In this document: piece by piece, positions 6,884 to 8,342 of the stretch
How the letters are laid out: each line of letters begins with the position of its first letter
How positions within the stretch are numbered: the first letter of the stretch is position 1
DNA from: an uncultured Alphaproteobacteria bacterium
GTDB taxonomy: Bacteria; Pseudomonadota; Alphaproteobacteria; Puniceispirillales; Puniceispirillaceae
Direction: 5' to 3'
Assembly (NCBI GenBank): GCA_913031555.1
Contig: CAJWDO010000061.1
Location: 1-8,342 of the forward strand
DNA: 8,342 nt
Notes under the pieces: generated by a model
What the model was told of the DNA's origin: nothing
Seen by the model: the letters and a program-made list of their open reading frames with translations, nothing else
Database searches by the model: none
Made by a program: the position numbers and the translations under genes

Positions 6884-8127
6884 GCCGATCTCCTGTCGAT
6901 CACCGTGCCGGCCGCGGCCGAGGCAACACAATCCTCCATGCTGGCAAGCGCCGGGCGATAGCCATAGCCGCCAAGAATATTGACGATCTTCGCCGAATTG
7001 CTGAGCAATCGGGACCAGCCATTCGCCTCGGCGATCTCACGGGCATATTGCTGGTAGAAGCAGGTGCCTGTCAGCACGGTGCCGCCAAAATTCTCGATCG
7101 CCTCGATATAACCAAGCTGGCTGGCATCGCCATAAACCTGTACCGGCGTGCAGACAATCATGTCCGTTGTGTCGGCGCGTCGGCGGCCCCGGCACAGCGC
7201 GGCGACCTGGGCCATTTCAACAAGGCTGAGCTGCGGGGCGGCAAAGACAACGACATCCACAGGCTCGCCGGCGGCACCAAAGGGCGCGCCAAGGTCATTC
7301 ACATCGTCCGCCGTGACACGCCGCGCTGCCAGCGCCTGCGCCTCGACATCGGCAAGATCGCGGCATTCCGGTGTCACGCCAACAATATGGAACAGCGGCG
7401 TTGAACCCCAGCTTGCCATGGCGGCGCCGAAATGCTTGATCTCGTCGGAGGTCGGCGCCCCATCAATGCCCTCGATCACCGGCACCTGCCAATAGCTTCC
7501 CGCCATCCGGCCAATGGTGGCGCCAAGCACCCCCCATTCCATCAGGTCCCGTGGCCGTTCATCGACGACAAATCGCATCGTGGCGCGGCGGTTCCTGTCG
7601 AGATGCAGGCCATAGCGCGGCGTGCGACCGGTCAGCCCGGCGGCAAGCGCCGACGGCCCGCCCTCGAAATTGGACCGCGCGCCGCAGACAGAATTCGAAT
7701 AGATGACAACGCCGGTATCACCATAGGCGACATGGTCGCCAAAAAGCGGCGGCATGATCGTCTGATAGTTGATGCAGGTGTCGGTCATCATGATTCCCAT
7801 GGCCCGGCAGGCGGCGACGAATCGGCGCTCGAGACCGGCCATTTCCTCGGTCTGGCCAAGCGGTAGATAATGGGTGAGATCAACGCCGCGCGGGTCGGTA
7901 ATCATCGGAATCGCGACGACAGCGGCATTGGCGGCAAGTCCTTCGACAAAAGAGACGCCGGCATCACCAAGCGATTCCGGGTCGGCCATCATATGCGCCT
8001 GGCTGACCGGAACCATATCGGCGGCGTCGAACATCCGACCAACCTGCATCTGATGCTCGATCGCCCATTGGCAGGCCGGACCCATTGCGCCGGCCAGCAT
8101 CGCCTGTTCATGGTCGTCGAGTTTCAT
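6880..8127 (-). CDS. Aconitase X large (catalytic, DUF521) subunit
   Basis: A 415-residue catalytic subunit of the aconitase X family, Fe-S dehydratases of the aconitase superfamily. Characterised relatives dehydrate cis-3-hydroxy-L-proline (bacteria, LhpI) or mevalonate 5-phosphate (archaea). Visible landmarks by residue: TDTCINYQ (115-122), the YGDTGVVIYSNSVCGARSNFEGG region (135-157), LTGRTPRYGLHLD (165-177), VLTGTC (351-356), NSAKIVNILG (377-386) and MEDC (397-400). Cys118, Cys356 and Cys400 sit where family members keep their cluster-binding cysteines, so the enzyme is probably active. I chose the ATG at 8127, which has AGGAGA four bases upstream; the frame runs on to a GTG at 8268, but that stretch is Trp-, Cys- and Arg-rich and unlike the family. 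First gene of a minus-strand operon, it overlaps the small subunit by ATGA. The substrate is not fixed by sequence; a 3-hydroxyproline or another hydroxy-amino acid fits the neighbours best. Confidence 0.92.
   Translation of the reverse strand: MKLDDHEQAMLAGAMGPACQWAIEHQMQVGRMFDAADMVPVSQAHMMADPESLGDAGVSFVEGLAANAAVVAIPMITDPRGVDLTHYLPLGQTEEMAGLERRFVAACRAMGIMMTDTCINYQTIMPPLFGDHVAYGDTGVVIYSNSVCGARSNFEGGPSALAAGLTGRTPRYGLHLDRNRRATMRFVVDERPRDLMEWGVLGATIGRMAGSYWQVPVIEGIDGAPTSDEIKHFGAAMASWGSTPLFHIVGVTPECRDLADVEAQALAARRVTADDVNDLGAPFGAAGEPVDVVVFAAPQLSLVEMAQVAALCRGRRRADTTDMIVCTPVQVYGDASQLGYIEAIENFGGTVLTGTCFYQQYAREIAEANGWSRLLSNSAKIVNILGGYGYRPALASMEDCVASAAAGTVIDRRSA
6889..6894 (-). promoter_or_regulatory. 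Ribosome binding site inside the large-subunit gene for the aconitase X small subunit
   Basis: AGGAGA on the minus strand lies five bases before the ATG at 6883, within the last codons of the large subunit. It decides the start of the small subunit and, with the ATGA overlap, points to coupled translation of the two chains. Confidence 0.8.
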
Positions 8128-8131
8128 CATA

Positions 8132-8137
8132 TCTCCT
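8132..8137 (-). promoter_or_regulatory. Ribosome binding site that fixes the aconitase X large-subunit start
   Basis: AGGAGA on the minus strand is followed by TATG and then the ATG at 8127-8125. The ATG at 8130 is only one base from the motif, too close for normal initiation, so the second ATG is preferred. The motif lies inside the reading frame that would extend to GTG 8268, arguing against that longer start. Confidence 0.78.
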
Positions 8138-8192
8138 GCTTGGGTGGTGCCAGCACAGATATCAATCTGAACGCATAATCTGCCCAAGGACA

Positions 8193-8222
8193 AGTCTAGA
8201 AGTCTGCCGCGTGATTTGGCAA
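8193..8222 (-). promoter_or_regulatory. Candidate sigma-70-type promoter of the aconitase X operon
   Basis: On the minus strand TTGCCA (8222-8217; five of six matches to TTGACA) is followed after 18 bp by TAGACT (8198-8193; four of six matches to TATAAT). This would place transcription start roughly 55-60 bp before the aconitase X ATG. It was found by eye. The rest of the 215-bp upstream region (8128-8342) holds no gene that I can support. Confidence 0.33.
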
Positions 8223-8342
8223 CAGGACGGAATAGGGGCCAGCACAATGGTGGCCATTTTTCCTTCACACAGCGGTTAAAAGCATCAGATCGGGGTCAAA
8301 TGTGGTTTGTGTAAGACAAAAAGTGGCGATGATGGCTTTCGT

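Noticed and set aside
6884..6931. Longer start for the aconitase X small subunit
   Set aside because: The ATG at 6883 has a well-spaced AGGAGA and the ATGA overlap. The extension is Cys/Arg-rich and has no such support.
8237..8261. GGCCA...TGGCC hairpin followed by ATTTTT on the plus strand, resembling an intrinsic terminator
   Set aside because: No plus-strand gene ends here, since the bases to its left are the 5' region of a minus-strand operon. The stem is five base pairs plus a mismatch, and it is probably chance.
8128..8268. N-terminal extension of the aconitase X large subunit to a GTG at 8268
   Set aside because: The extra 47 residues are Trp/Cys/Arg-rich and unlike the family. The AGGAGA and candidate promoter lie inside the stretch.
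8128..8342. A guanidine riboswitch (ykkC type) upstream of the operon, looked for because of the ureohydrolase and DUF1989 genes
   Set aside because: I could not find the conserved core or a convincing set of helices in this stretch, nor in the 138-bp gap before the ureohydrolase.

Overview
The window looks like chromosomal DNA of a GC-rich alphaproteobacterium, possibly a marine Rhodospirillales-like lineage. The grounds are the high GC third-position bias, AGGAG-type ribosome binding sites, a TRAP transporter, and protein families common in that group. This placement is an inference; no rRNA or other marker gene is present. Coding density is very high. No tRNA, rRNA, CRISPR, insertion sequence or phage gene is visible.

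Layout. The left end (1-1742, plus strand) is the 3' part of a fused TRAP transporter permease whose start lies before the window. It converges, across a 41-bp gap, on a run of six minus-strand genes that fills the rest. In transcription order (right to left) these are: aconitase X large catalytic subunit (8127-6880); aconitase X small swivel subunit (6883-6437, overlapping by an ATGA); a fatty-acid-desaturase-fold membrane protein (6434-5511, 2 bp after the previous stop); a TPR-repeat protein with conserved His motifs (5468-3786); then, after a 138-bp gap with a possible weak terminator, an arginase/agmatinase-family ureohydrolase (3647-2658); and a DUF1989 (urea-carboxylase-associated) protein (2641-1784, 16 bp after the previous stop). 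About 215 bp upstream of the first gene hold a candidate promoter and small inverted repeats, but no gene.

How the genes may work together. Aconitase X enzymes dehydrate small hydroxylated acids (cis-3-hydroxy-L-proline in characterised bacterial members, mevalonate 5-phosphate in archaeal ones). Ureohydrolases cleave guanidino groups to urea plus an amine, and the DUF1989 family includes the carboxyguanidine deiminase subunits. With an organic-acid/amino-acid type TRAP permease next door, the simplest reading is a catabolic island for an imported nitrogen-rich compound, perhaps a hydroxylated amino acid or guanidino compound. The desaturase-fold and TPR proteins have no obvious place in any characterised route of this kind, so the cluster as a whole does not match a pathway I know. 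The substrate is not determined by the sequence.

Points of particular interest are departures from the classical metal-binding motifs: the first histidine box of the desaturase-fold protein has Tyr where the second His is expected, and the ureohydrolase has GGDDS instead of GGDHS. In addition, DUF1989 is present as a single gene rather than the pair seen in guanidine operons, and the TRAP permease has a Cys-containing segment in its middle.
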